A DNA stretch of 20,793 bases, taken from Archangiaceae bacterium. GTDB lineage: Bacteria > Myxococcota > Myxococcia > Myxococcales > Myxococcaceae. The translations under genes and the position numbers were made by a program. Every line of letters starts with the position of its first letter. Position 1 is the first letter of the stretch. Location of the stretch: contig JAHFDQ010000030.1 of assembly GCA_023248915.1 (NCBI GenBank), positions 1-20,793 of the forward strand. Reading direction: 5' to 3'. Below are positions 1 through 7,651 of this stretch, in pieces. The notes beneath the pieces were generated by a model. The model did not search any database. It was given only the letters and a program-made list of their open reading frames with translations, and was not told the DNA's origin.

Positions 1-466
1 GCCGGCGCAGGCCGACCAGGGAAAACCCCATCGCGAGAACCGCCGCGAGAGTCGCGGGCAGAGCGGCGGTGTGCCACACCGCGACGACTCCGCTGCCCAC
101 GCCCACCCACAGGGTGTTGAAGTCGACGGCGAGGCGCGCGGCCGAGGTGCCGAGCTCTCCGAAGCCGGCTCCGCCCACCACGAAAGAAACGGCGCACAGC
201 CCGAGGCTCGCCGCCAGCACCGCCGTGCCCGTCCTCGCCTCGGCCCTCGCGGGCACGGGAGCTTCGGCCACCTTCGCCATCACCCGGTTCACGAAGTCGG
301 GAGGCGGCGGCGGGTCGGCGAGCCGCAAGAGGTCGAACTCGAGCTGCCGGTGCTCTTCCAGCACGGCCGCGCAGGAAGCGCATTCCCGGGAATGCTCGAG
401 CGCCGGCCCATGCCCTTCGGTGGCTTCGGCCAACAACTGCTCGGCAGGAGGGCAGGGCGAGCTCAT
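1..466 (-). CDS. Putative anti-sigma factor with zinc-binding motif, partial (3' end outside window)
   Basis: The reading frame starts at ATG 466 and runs off the window, giving 155 residues. A ZAS-type zinc motif is visible: His25-x3-Cys29-x2-Cys32 (HSRECASC). A proline-rich linker follows, then two hydrophobic stretches at about residues 82-104 and 131-152 that look like membrane segments. The start codon overlaps the stop of the upstream sigma factor gene as ATGA, so the two are translationally coupled. In this family the cytoplasmic zinc domain sequesters the cognate ECF sigma factor at the membrane until a signal releases it. That role here is inferred from the motif, the membrane segments and the neighbour. 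The C-terminal sensor part cannot be seen. Confidence 0.85.
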   Translation of the reverse strand, partial: MSSPCPPAEQLLAEATEGHGPALEHSRECASCAAVLEEHRQLEFDLLRLADPPPPPDFVNRVMAKVAEAPVPARAEARTGTAVLAASLGLCAVSFVVGGAGFGELGTSAARLAVDFNTLWVGVGSGVVAVWHTAALPATLAAVLAMGFSLVGLRR

Positions 467-1029
467 GCGGCCTCCGCCGGCGTCATCTTCGCCCGCAGCT
501 TCTCTCGCGCGCGGAACAGCCGCGCCATGATGGTGCCCGGCGCGACTCCCAGCACCTGGCCGATGTCCTTCGTCGTTCGCCGCTGCACGTAGTAGAGGGC
601 GAGCACCTCGCGGTCTTCCGGCGACAGCGTCGCCAGGGCCGCCTCGAGCGAGAGCCGTTCTTGCTTCTCGATGGCGCTGTCCTCGAGCGACGGTTCGAGC
701 GAAGGCAGCACCTCGGCGGACTCGGAGATGTCCTCGGTCCGCACCCGCGCGCGCCGGCGCAAGAGGTCGAGGCAGAGGTTGCGCGCGATGGCCAACACCC
801 ACAGGTCGAACGGCCTGCCGTCGTCGTACCGGCCGAGGTTCTGGTAGGCGCGCAGAAACGCTTCCTGGGCGACCTCGGACGCTTCGGCCTCGGTGCGCAG
901 GAGCCGAAGGCAGAGGCCGTAGACGGGGCGCTGCGCCGACCGCACCAGCGAGGCGAAGGCGCGCGGGTCTCCGCGGCGCGCCGCCGCGACATCGGCCTTC
1001 CAGGGTAGGGCGGGCTCGTCGGCGGCCAT
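463..1029 (-). CDS. RNA polymerase ECF-type sigma factor
   Basis: A 188-residue protein with the two ECF domains. Region 2 spans about residues 20-93, including the core-binding and -10 recognition stretch around SEVAQEAFLRAYQNLGRY and FDLWVLAIARN. Region 4 spans about residues 128-182, with the helix-turn-helix TTKDIGQVLGVAPGTIMARL. It would direct RNA polymerase to a small regulon under control of the anti-sigma factor encoded immediately downstream (ATGA overlap). The start is uncertain. ATG 1029 gives a normal ECF N-terminus; GTG 1089 or an upstream start at 1137 would add 20 or 36 residues with no sigma-like features. No convincing ribosome site separates these options. I see no clear GGAAC-type autoregulated ECF promoter in the roughly 110 bases upstream. 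Confidence 0.93.
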   Translation of the reverse strand: MAADEPALPWKADVAAARRGDPRAFASLVRSAQRPVYGLCLRLLRTEAEASEVAQEAFLRAYQNLGRYDDGRPFDLWVLAIARNLCLDLLRRRARVRTEDISESAEVLPSLEPSLEDSAIEKQERLSLEAALATLSPEDREVLALYYVQRRTTKDIGQVLGVAPGTIMARLFRAREKLRAKMTPAEAA

Positions 1030-1139
1030 CAGCGACAGGGCGATGCGGGCGGGGTCGAAGCTGTCTGCGAAGAAGGCGTTCGTGCTCACGCCCGAGCATA
1101 CGCCGCGGGGCCCGGGCCATTGCCCGAATCGCCACACCG

Positions 1140-2612
1140 CTATTTCCCGCGAGATTTCGGGGGCTTGGAGGCTGCCCTCGCGGCCGCGCGGGCCGATTTT
1201 CGGGCCTGCTGCCGCGCCCGGAAGCCGACGGGAGCCGGCGGCGATTGACGGGGGGCCTGCGGCGGAACAGGGGAGAGCGTCGGCCTCCGTTCAGACCCAG
1301 CGGAGTCGAGGTCTGCCCCTCGACTTCGCTTCGCTACGCTCGGGGTGAACGGAGGTGCGGGCTCGGCGCGCTGAAGCTCTTCCGCTTTCGCTTGCGCGGC
1401 CCGAGCCTGGGACGCGCGGATCTCGTCCTCGGCGTCTTCGCGGTACGAGAAGTGGAACAGGCGTTTGACGACCAGGGTGGCGTACGAACCTGGCGGCAGC
1501 GTGAAGGCCACGTTCAGCTTGCCCAGCGGCCGGTTGAGCTCGTCGCGCTGAGCCCGGCCGAGCACCAGCTTGTCCGGGTAGATGAGCACTGGGCGCTCTT
1601 CGTGCTTGAAGTAGAGCAGCCTCGGCGCTCCGGCCACGCGGAGGTCGGCGAGCGTCAGCTTCTCCTTCCCGAGCGCCCACATCGCCGCCTCGCGCACCCG
1701 GTCGTCGTTGAAGGTGGAGTCGGGCGCCAAGAGGGGGAAGCGCAGCGAACGGAGCAGCCGCAGGGTGTCGGCCGCGGCGTCGCGGTGGAAGAGCAGGGTG
1801 CCCGCCTGGTACGGCATCGGGAACAGGTGCTCGCGCGGCAAGAGCAGTTGCAACAGCCGTCGGACGCCCTCGTTCCACAGCCAACTCTGGAAGGTGAAGA
1901 TCAGCATCGCCCGGTAGTCCGAGTCGATCTGCAGGAACGCCTTCAGGAAGTCCTTCGGGTCTTCGCGCAGCGAAAGCAGCACCCGCCGGTACTTGCGGTT
2001 CGCCTCGAAGGGCACGCGCCGGCCGAAGTCGCCCCAATGCTGCTGCCAGAACTGCTTGACCTTCGCGTCTTCCGACCGGTCGAGCGGGGACGGCTTGGCG
2101 AGGTAGTTCTTCAGCGCGGTTTCATAGTCGCCGCGGATGAGATCTTTCGCGATGTAGCCCTGGCCGTGCTTCAGCGAACCGAAGCGCTGGCTGTCGAAGT
2201 AGTTGACCACCCCCAGGCGATTCACCTCGGCCGCCGCGAGGTTGAGCTGGCCCAGGTCGCTCTCCTTTAGGGCGCGGACCGTGACCGAGAACCGGTTCGA
2301 GGTGGTGTTCGCCGACGACAGGGGCGTCGCCGACCGGCCCAGGAATTTCAGGCGCAGGTCGGGTTCCTGGACGTCCACCTCGACGCCTTCCACGGCAATG
2401 AGCTGCTCGGTGCGCCCCTGCTTGTCCTTCAGCCCGCAGTAGGAGATCGCCCCCGGCTTCAGGCCGAACCGGTCGCGAATGCGGTCGATGGCGGCAAAGG
2501 TGGCCAGTTTCTGCTTGTCCATCAGATAGACGCGAAAACGCCCGTCCGGCGCCTCGTCGAACCGGTAGGATTCCTTGACCGAGAAGTCCTCGGGCTTCTG
2601 CTTGATGCGCAC
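1140..2612 (-). CDS. truD: tRNA pseudouridine(13) synthase TruD family, with basic C-terminal extension
   Basis: TruD isomerises U13 to pseudouridine in tRNA. The catalytic motif GLKDKQGRTEQ is present (Asp63 counting from GTG 2612), as is the family signature NYFDSQRFGS. The catalytic part ends near LFHFSYRED. About 80 further residues are proline- and alanine-rich and end in a strongly basic tail (RARQQARKSARAAARAA...), which looks disordered. Part of this extension is encoded by a palindromic repeat. The start is a judgement: ATG 2675 is possible, but its codon overlaps the ATG of the divergent lipoprotein gene, and VRIKQKPEDF already matches the usual TruD N-terminus, so GTG 2612 is preferred. 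Neither start has a clear ribosome site. The sigma factor gene follows about 110 bases downstream on the same strand. Confidence 0.9.
   Translation of the reverse strand: MRIKQKPEDFSVKESYRFDEAPDGRFRVYLMDKQKLATFAAIDRIRDRFGLKPGAISYCGLKDKQGRTEQLIAVEGVEVDVQEPDLRLKFLGRSATPLSSANTTSNRFSVTVRALKESDLGQLNLAAAEVNRLGVVNYFDSQRFGSLKHGQGYIAKDLIRGDYETALKNYLAKPSPLDRSEDAKVKQFWQQHWGDFGRRVPFEANRKYRRVLLSLREDPKDFLKAFLQIDSDYRAMLIFTFQSWLWNEGVRRLLQLLLPREHLFPMPYQAGTLLFHRDAAADTLRLLRSLRFPLLAPDSTFNDDRVREAAMWALGKEKLTLADLRVAGAPRLLYFKHEERPVLIYPDKLVLGRAQRDELNRPLGKLNVAFTLPPGSYATLVVKRLFHFSYREDAEDEIRASQARAAQAKAEELQRAEPAPPFTPSVAKRSRGADLDSAGSERRPTLSPVPPQAPRQSPPAPVGFRARQQARKSARAAARAASKPPKSRGK
1287..1352. repeat. REP-like palindromic repeat, copy A (inside truD 3' end)
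   Basis: An imperfect inverted repeat of 66 bp. The left arm begins CCGTTCAGACCCAGCG and reaches GTCGAGG. The right arm begins CCTCGAC and ends CGGGGTGAACGG. It resembles the widespread bacterial repeat type with a GTTCACCC...AGCG...GTCGAGG core. On the minus strand it is translated in frame within TruD as PFTPSVAKRSRGADLDSAG. Copies B and C lie at 15138 and 16704. The right arm carries an extra GCGAAGC-like segment that the left arm lacks. Confidence 0.8.
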
Positions 2613-2634
2613 GAAACGTCGTTTACCACGGGCT

Positions 2635-2653
2635 GGGCGGATCGCTTCCGCCC
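2635..2653. promoter_or_regulatory. Perfect 7-bp dyad between truD and the lipoprotein gene
   Basis: GGGCGGA-TCGCT-TCCGCCC is a perfect inverted repeat with 7-bp arms and a 5-base loop. It sits 20 bases before the lipoprotein ATG at 2674 and just upstream of the preferred truD start. It could be an operator or a leader hairpin in the lipoprotein mRNA. If truD instead starts at 2675 it is simply coding. Function is not shown. Confidence 0.4.
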
Positions 2654-2673
2654 AAAGGGGCAACCAAGGAGTC

Positions 2674-3612
2674 ATGCGCTCAAAACGTGTTCTGGCAGCA
2701 CTGGTGTTGGCTCTGGCCGCGACCGGGTGCGCGACCTCGCTCTCGACGTTGCAGATCGCTCGCCCGGTCGAACCGAAGCACTTCCAGGTCAGCGTCGGCG
2801 CCGGGCTCTACGCCCCTCTGGGCTCGGTCGGCTCGGTGGTGGCCCAGGGCGTCAAGCAGGCCGAGGCGGCGACCGCCGCGGCGAAGGCCGGCACCCCGTA
2901 CTCGCTCTCGCCCGACGACCAGCAGGATTTGCTCACGGCCGGTATCGGGTTGGCGGTGCTGACGCCTGGTTTCGGCTACGAGATGTCGGCGCGCACCGGC
3001 CTCATGAACAACCTCGACGTCGGCCTCCGGTACAACGTCACGTCCCTGCGGCTCGACACCAAGTACCGGCTGCTGCACGCGGGCAACGGGGCCGAACGGC
3101 CGCTGCCCGGTTCCATGCCGGTGGGCGGTGCTCCCGACGCGCCTTTACAGAGCCCTCCGGCCACGCGCTCGTATGACTTGGCCATCGGGCTGGGCGTGTC
3201 CCGGTACTTCTTCTCGAACCCGGTCTTCTCCGTGCTCGAATACGTCCAGCTCGACGACTTCTCGCGCTGGGACTTCGAGGTGCCCCTGTACCTGAGCGCC
3301 GAGTTCGGCGAGGTCTTCAAGCTGTACGCGGCCCCAAAGTACGTCTACAGCCGCACGACGCTGGACGAGAAGCTGGTCAACTACTCGGAAGAGGCGACGA
3401 ACCTGACGGGCTTCGACGTGACGCTGCCCACCGAGGTCCACAGCCACTTCGTCGGGTCGACCATCGGCATGGCGGTCGGTTACCGGTGGGTGCACTTGAT
3501 GCTCGAGATGACGGGCGGGTACACCTTCTGCGACCCGGTCGTCTTCGGGCAGCGGCGGAAGCTGGGGGGCGTGACGCTCCAGCCGGCCGTGGCGTTGAAC
3601 TTCCGCTTCTAG
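2674..3612 (+). CDS. Putative lipoprotein, predicted outer-membrane beta-barrel-like, unknown function
   Basis: A 312-residue protein. MRSKR followed by a hydrophobic stretch and LAATGC gives a lipoprotein-type signal peptide with Cys19 as the likely lipid site. The rest alternates short hydrophobic strands with polar turns (GLMNNLDVGLRYNV, YDLAIGLGVSRYFF, STIGMAVGYRWVHL) and ends in the aromatic LNFRF, as outer-membrane beta-barrel proteins often do. I do not recognise a named family. AAGGAG lies at 2666-2671, only two bases from the ATG, so the ribosome site is unusually close; AAAGGGG at 2654-2660 is more distant. The start is firm because no other codon leaves a complete signal peptide. 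The promoter probably lies inside the 5' part of the divergent truD. Confidence 0.8.
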   Translation: MRSKRVLAALVLALAATGCATSLSTLQIARPVEPKHFQVSVGAGLYAPLGSVGSVVAQGVKQAEAATAAAKAGTPYSLSPDDQQDLLTAGIGLAVLTPGFGYEMSARTGLMNNLDVGLRYNVTSLRLDTKYRLLHAGNGAERPLPGSMPVGGAPDAPLQSPPATRSYDLAIGLGVSRYFFSNPVFSVLEYVQLDDFSRWDFEVPLYLSAEFGEVFKLYAAPKYVYSRTTLDEKLVNYSEEATNLTGFDVTLPTEVHSHFVGSTIGMAVGYRWVHLMLEMTGGYTFCDPVVFGQRRKLGGVTLQPAVALNFRF

Positions 3613-3675
3613 GCGAGAGCTCGGTCGCGGAGTAGTTTCGGGCTCGCGGGCCTGGTGTTAACCTCGCGCGGGTCG

Positions 3676-5448
3676 ATGACCACCGTCTGTCCCAAGTGCC
3701 ACGTCCCTCTCCCTGTGCCGACGCCGCTGGCGTGCCCGACCTGCGGCGAGGCGTTGTCCGCGGTGGCGCCCATCGTTCCCATTCCGCTGGTGCAGGCGGT
3801 GAGCCAGGGCCCCGCAGAGGTGGAGACGCCCCTCGTGCGGCCTTCCGGCAGCGGTTCCATCCGGGGGCCGCGGCTGGTGGGCCGGTTGGCAGACGGCCGG
3901 TCGGGCGAGTTCGCGCTCGCGGTGAAGACGACGCTGGGCCGCCACCCCGCGAATACGCTGCGCCTGGTCGATCGCGAGGTGTCGAAGGAACACGCGTCGA
4001 TCGAGCGCATCGGCACCACCTTCCTGTTGCGCGACCTGGGTTCGTCGAACGGCACCTTCGTCAACGGGCGCCGGGTGCGCGAGATGCGGCTTCGCGACGG
4101 CGACGAGATCGCCCTCGGCAACTCCCGGTTGGTGTTCCACTCGGGCGACATTCCGCCGTCGACCTCGCCGGGTGTCACCGTGGTCGCGTCGGCCCAGTCG
4201 ATGCCGGCCTTCCTGGCGCAGCTCGACCAGATTCAGGTCGAGGAGAGCGAGTTCCGGCCGGCCGAGCAGATCAAGGACATTCCGTCGCTTCGACAAGACT
4301 ACGAGAAGCTGCGCATCGCCAACGAGTTCCACCGTCTGGTCGGGCTCGAGCGCGACCAGAAGAGCCTGCTCGACAAGATTCTGAAGGTCGCCTTCGAGCT
4401 CTTGGCGGCCGACAACGCCGTCATGTTCCTGCCGGACGAGAACGGCGAGCTCAAGGCCGAGGCGGTCAGCCACCGCAAGGAAGGCGACGCCGAAGTGGTG
4501 GTGTCGGAAACGGTGCTAAAGAAGGTGATGTCGACCCGGCAGGCGGTGTTGACGGCCGACGCCATCCTCGACTCGCGCTTCTCGTCGTCCGAGTCCATCG
4601 TGGCGCAGGGAATCCGGTCGGCGATGGCGGTGCCGCTGTTGGCCAAGGGGTCTCTGAAGGGTGTGCTCTTCTGCGACACCCGCGAACGGACCAACGCCTT
4701 CAGCGAGAAGGACCTGAAGGTGCTCTCGGGCATCGCCGCCCAGGGCGCCATCGCCTTCGAGAACGCCGACCTGGCCCGGAAGATCGAGAAGGAAGCGCTC
4801 ACCCGCGCCGAGCTGTCGCGGTTCCTCTCGCCGGCGGTCGCCGACATGGTGGTGCGAGGCCAGGTCGAGATTCTGCGGCAAGGCAAGCTGGACGAAGTGA
4901 GCGTGCTGTTCGCCGACATTCGCAGCTTCACCACGATGGCCGAGAGCGAGAGCCCGGTCGAGACGGTGTCGATGCTGAACTCGTTCTTCACCGCGGCGGC
5001 GGGCGTCATCTTCCGGCACGAGGGAAACCTCGACAAGTTCATCGGCGACTGCGTGATGGCGGTGTGGGGCCCGCCGTCGCCGCACCCTGACGACCCGACC
5101 CGGGCGTTGAGGGCCGCGCTCGAGATGCAGAAAGAGGTGGCGCTGTTGAACGAGCGCCGCGTCGCCGATGGCAAGAAGCCCATCGAGGTGGGCATCGGCG
5201 TCAACACCGGTCAGGCGGTCGTCGGCTACATGGGTTCGAGCGACCGGCACGAGTTCACGGCGATCGGCGACTCGGTCAACACCGCCTCGCGGCTGTGCAG
5301 CCTGGCCAAGGGCGGCGAGGTCATCGCCGCCGAGGCCACGGTGAAGCGCGCGGGCCCGGGCCTGGCGACCGAGGCGATGTCGATGTCGCAGGTGAAGGGC
5401 AAGGAAAAGGGCGTCGCGACTTACAAGGTCGTCGGGTTCAACGAATAG
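3676..5448 (+). CDS. Zinc ribbon-FHA-GAF-class III adenylate/guanylate cyclase
   Basis: A 590-residue soluble signalling enzyme. In order: a short zinc ribbon (CPKC 5-8, CPTC 20-23); a forkhead-associated domain (about 80-155, with GRHPANTLRLVD, SKEHASIE and GSSNGTFVNG) that binds phosphothreonine; a GAF sensor (about 218-365); and a class III cyclase domain (about 404-585). All the cyclase active-site residues can be seen: metal-binding Asp414 and Asp458, Lys454 and Asp532 at the base-recognition positions (Asp favours ATP), and Asn535 and Arg539. It should therefore be active and most likely makes cAMP. ATG 3676 is chosen over GTG 3655 because the zinc ribbon follows directly; the ribosome site is weak. 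A Ser/Thr kinase gene starts two bases after its stop, so kinase-dependent control through the FHA domain is a reasonable inference. Confidence 0.93.
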   Translation: MTTVCPKCHVPLPVPTPLACPTCGEALSAVAPIVPIPLVQAVSQGPAEVETPLVRPSGSGSIRGPRLVGRLADGRSGEFALAVKTTLGRHPANTLRLVDREVSKEHASIERIGTTFLLRDLGSSNGTFVNGRRVREMRLRDGDEIALGNSRLVFHSGDIPPSTSPGVTVVASAQSMPAFLAQLDQIQVEESEFRPAEQIKDIPSLRQDYEKLRIANEFHRLVGLERDQKSLLDKILKVAFELLAADNAVMFLPDENGELKAEAVSHRKEGDAEVVVSETVLKKVMSTRQAVLTADAILDSRFSSSESIVAQGIRSAMAVPLLAKGSLKGVLFCDTRERTNAFSEKDLKVLSGIAAQGAIAFENADLARKIEKEALTRAELSRFLSPAVADMVVRGQVEILRQGKLDEVSVLFADIRSFTTMAESESPVETVSMLNSFFTAAAGVIFRHEGNLDKFIGDCVMAVWGPPSPHPDDPTRALRAALEMQKEVALLNERRVADGKKPIEVGIGVNTGQAVVGYMGSSDRHEFTAIGDSVNTASRLCSLAKGGEVIAAEATVKRAGPGLATEAMSMSQVKGKEKGVATYKVVGFNE

Positions 5449-5450
5449 CC

Positions 5451-7601
5451 GTGGTCGACCTGCGGCAGACGCGGACGCAGGTCTGCCCCAATTGCCAGGT
5501 GCCGCACGACATCGGCGTCTACGTCACCGGCCAGAAGCTGAAGTGCCAGTGTGGGATTCACTTCGAAGTGCGCCGCACCGACGTTTCGATGATCGGCCGG
5601 CCCGCGCCCGGAATTACGCTGGCGGGCCGGAAGGCCGAGGCGGCCTCCACGCCCGAGCCGCCCGCGAACGGGGCGGCCGTCGCGGCGCCGGCTGCCGAAG
5701 CGGCTCAGGTGCCGGTTGCCGGTCCCCTGAATGGCTTAGAGCCGACGGCGCTGTCACCCCGGGTCGGCACTCCGCACGCGAACGTCGGCGGTGCGGCCGT
5801 GAAGGCGGAGATCGCCGCGACCGCCCGGGTGACCTTCCCCGGCTACGAGTTGATCGAGCTGGTGGGCCGCGGAGGCATGGGCGAGGTCTGGAAGGCCCAC
5901 CAGAAGTCGCTGGGCCGCACGGTGGCGATCAAGGTGTTGCCGCCAAAGTTGGCGAAAGACCCTGAGTTCATCGCCCGGTTCGAGAAGGAAGCCACCGCGC
6001 TGGGAGCGCTCAACCACCCGCACATCGTCCAGATCATGGACCGGGGCGTTGCCGGCGAGCACTACTTCTTCGTGATGGAGTTCGTCGCCGGGAGGTCGCT
6101 GCGCGAAGTGATGAACGCCCGCAGCCTGACGGTGGACCAGGCCCTGCGGCTGGTGGTGCAGATCAGCGAGGCCATCGAATATGCGCACGGCAAGCAGATC
6201 ATCCACCGCGACCTGAAGCCCGAGAACATTCTCCTCGACGAATCGGGGGCGGTGAAGGTGGCCGACTTCGGCCTGGCCGGCATCGGCGGCCCCGACAGCA
6301 AGCACGATCTGACCGCCACCTCGGTGGCGATGGGCACGGTGAACTACATGGCCCCCGAGCAGCGGCGCGACGCCAAGCACGTCGACCACCGCGCCGACCT
6401 CTACTCGCTCGGGGTGATGCTGTACGAGCTGGTCACCGGCGAGCTTCCAATCGGGCGGTTCAAGCTGCCATCCCAGAAGTTGCCGGGTGTCGACCCGCGC
6501 CTCGACGACGTGGTCGCGCGCACGCTCGAGACCGATCCAGTCGCCCGCTACCAACGGGCTTCCGAGATCGGCGCCGACCTCGCCACGCTCCTGGGCTCGT
6601 CCCCGCCCATTCCGACCGGGCCGGCGGTGACCCGCCCCGACCGGTTTCCGGCGCACCCGGCTGCCGAGACGCGCGCGGCGCCCCCTTCGGTGATCGAGAA
6701 GGGCTGGAAGGGTGTGAAGGTCGGCCTGATGGTGCTGGGCGGGCTGGTCGTCTTCGCGGCCGTGCTGAGGGCGATTCCCGAGGGCGCCGCGGTGCTGAGC
6801 GGCGGCGTCGCGAAACCTCTCGCCGCCGACCCTGAGAAGCGGGGGCCGGAGCCGGCCTCGGGCGACTCGCACGGCCACACGGGCCCCGGCACCTACCCGC
6901 CGAACACCGAGGACGAGCTGCGCGCGTCGGCCACCTGGACGGAAGACCCCGGCGGGCAGGCGACCTTCATCGCCAACTTCCAGCCCGGCGACGAAGAGCT
7001 GAACGCCCACGCGGGCGCCTGGCTGCTGAAGGACGGCCGCCTCGAGGCGACCCAGGCCGGCAGCCAGACGGGTGACGACGACCACCTGAAGCTGGTGCCG
7101 CGCGCGTACCTCGCCCACCGCTACTTCGCGTCGGACGACCTGGTCGCCGAGGTGCAGATGCAGGTGCAACCGCTCGAGGCCGACTACCCGGTGGACCCCG
7201 ACGCGCAGCGCTTCAGCGAGCTCGCCTTCCGCATCAAAGACGTGCAGGTGTCGGCCTTCGCCATTCCCGACGTCGGCATGCGCCTGGGCTGGCGCTACTT
7301 CACCCCGGACGGCGTCGAGCAGGCGGGCAACAGCGCGCGCGATCTCGAGAACCTGGTCGAGGACGAGATGCCCGTGCCCCGGGGGCCCTTCCGGGTGAAG
7401 CTGTCCCTTCACAGGAAGAAGAGCTCGGTGGACGTCGAGGCCTTCGTCAACGGTCAGCGCTTCGTTCACAAGACGCTGTTCGGTCTCGAGGGGCAGACGG
7501 GCAAGATTGCGCTCGGGTGTCGGAATCTGCACTGCGAGTTCGACGACCTGAAGGTGGTCGGCCGGCCCATGCAGCGCCCGGCGCAGCGAAAGGTCGAATA
7601 G
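5451..7601 (+). CDS. Transmembrane serine/threonine protein kinase with N-terminal zinc ribbon and periplasmic lectin-like domain
   Basis: A 716-residue protein. An N-terminal zinc ribbon (CPNC 12-15, CQC 32-34) is followed by a low-complexity linker and a eukaryotic-type kinase domain (about 132-382). The kinase has the glycine loop GRGGMGEV, Lys161 (VAIK), Glu180, catalytic Asp254 in HRDLKPEN, DFG 272-274 and APE 301-303, so all catalytic residues are present. One membrane helix (about 421-440) leads to an outside domain of about 270 residues. That domain ends GKIALGCRNLHCEFDDLKVVG, reminiscent of jelly-roll/DUF1080-like folds; this fold call is tentative. GTG 5451 is the only sensible start, two bases after the cyclase stop, so the two are probably co-transcribed. 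The likely role is to sense an envelope signal and phosphorylate partners such as the FHA-containing cyclase (inference). Confidence 0.93.
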   Translation: MVDLRQTRTQVCPNCQVPHDIGVYVTGQKLKCQCGIHFEVRRTDVSMIGRPAPGITLAGRKAEAASTPEPPANGAAVAAPAAEAAQVPVAGPLNGLEPTALSPRVGTPHANVGGAAVKAEIAATARVTFPGYELIELVGRGGMGEVWKAHQKSLGRTVAIKVLPPKLAKDPEFIARFEKEATALGALNHPHIVQIMDRGVAGEHYFFVMEFVAGRSLREVMNARSLTVDQALRLVVQISEAIEYAHGKQIIHRDLKPENILLDESGAVKVADFGLAGIGGPDSKHDLTATSVAMGTVNYMAPEQRRDAKHVDHRADLYSLGVMLYELVTGELPIGRFKLPSQKLPGVDPRLDDVVARTLETDPVARYQRASEIGADLATLLGSSPPIPTGPAVTRPDRFPAHPAAETRAAPPSVIEKGWKGVKVGLMVLGGLVVFAAVLRAIPEGAAVLSGGVAKPLAADPEKRGPEPASGDSHGHTGPGTYPPNTEDELRASATWTEDPGGQATFIANFQPGDEELNAHAGAWLLKDGRLEATQAGSQTGDDDHLKLVPRAYLAHRYFASDDLVAEVQMQVQPLEADYPVDPDAQRFSELAFRIKDVQVSAFAIPDVGMRLGWRYFTPDGVEQAGNSARDLENLVEDEMPVPRGPFRVKLSLHRKKSSVDVEAFVNGQRFVHKTLFGLEGQTGKIALGCRNLHCEFDDLKVVGRPMQRPAQRKVE
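5464..5487. repeat. Inverted repeat at the 5' end of the kinase gene
   Basis: GGCAGAC and GTCTGCC form perfect 7-bp arms around a 10-base loop, starting 13 bases inside the kinase gene. In mRNA it could form a hairpin next to the ribosome site and lower kinase translation relative to the cyclase. It may equally be chance in GC-rich coding sequence. Confidence 0.3.
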
Positions 7602-7651
7602 TCGCGCTCGGCCTTGCCGGGTGACTCCAGGGGCCTCAGCTTGAGGTCGCT

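Noticed and set aside
69..592. Plus-strand open frames of 153 and 173 residues at the left edge
   Set aside because: They are antisense to the anti-sigma factor gene, whose minus-strand frame carries a zinc motif and membrane helices; open frames on the wrong strand are expected at this GC content.
1113..1126. CGGGC-CATT-GCCCG hairpin after truD, considered as a terminator
   Set aside because: Only a 5-bp stem with no T-run; the gap also has to carry the leader of the sigma factor gene. Too weak to call.
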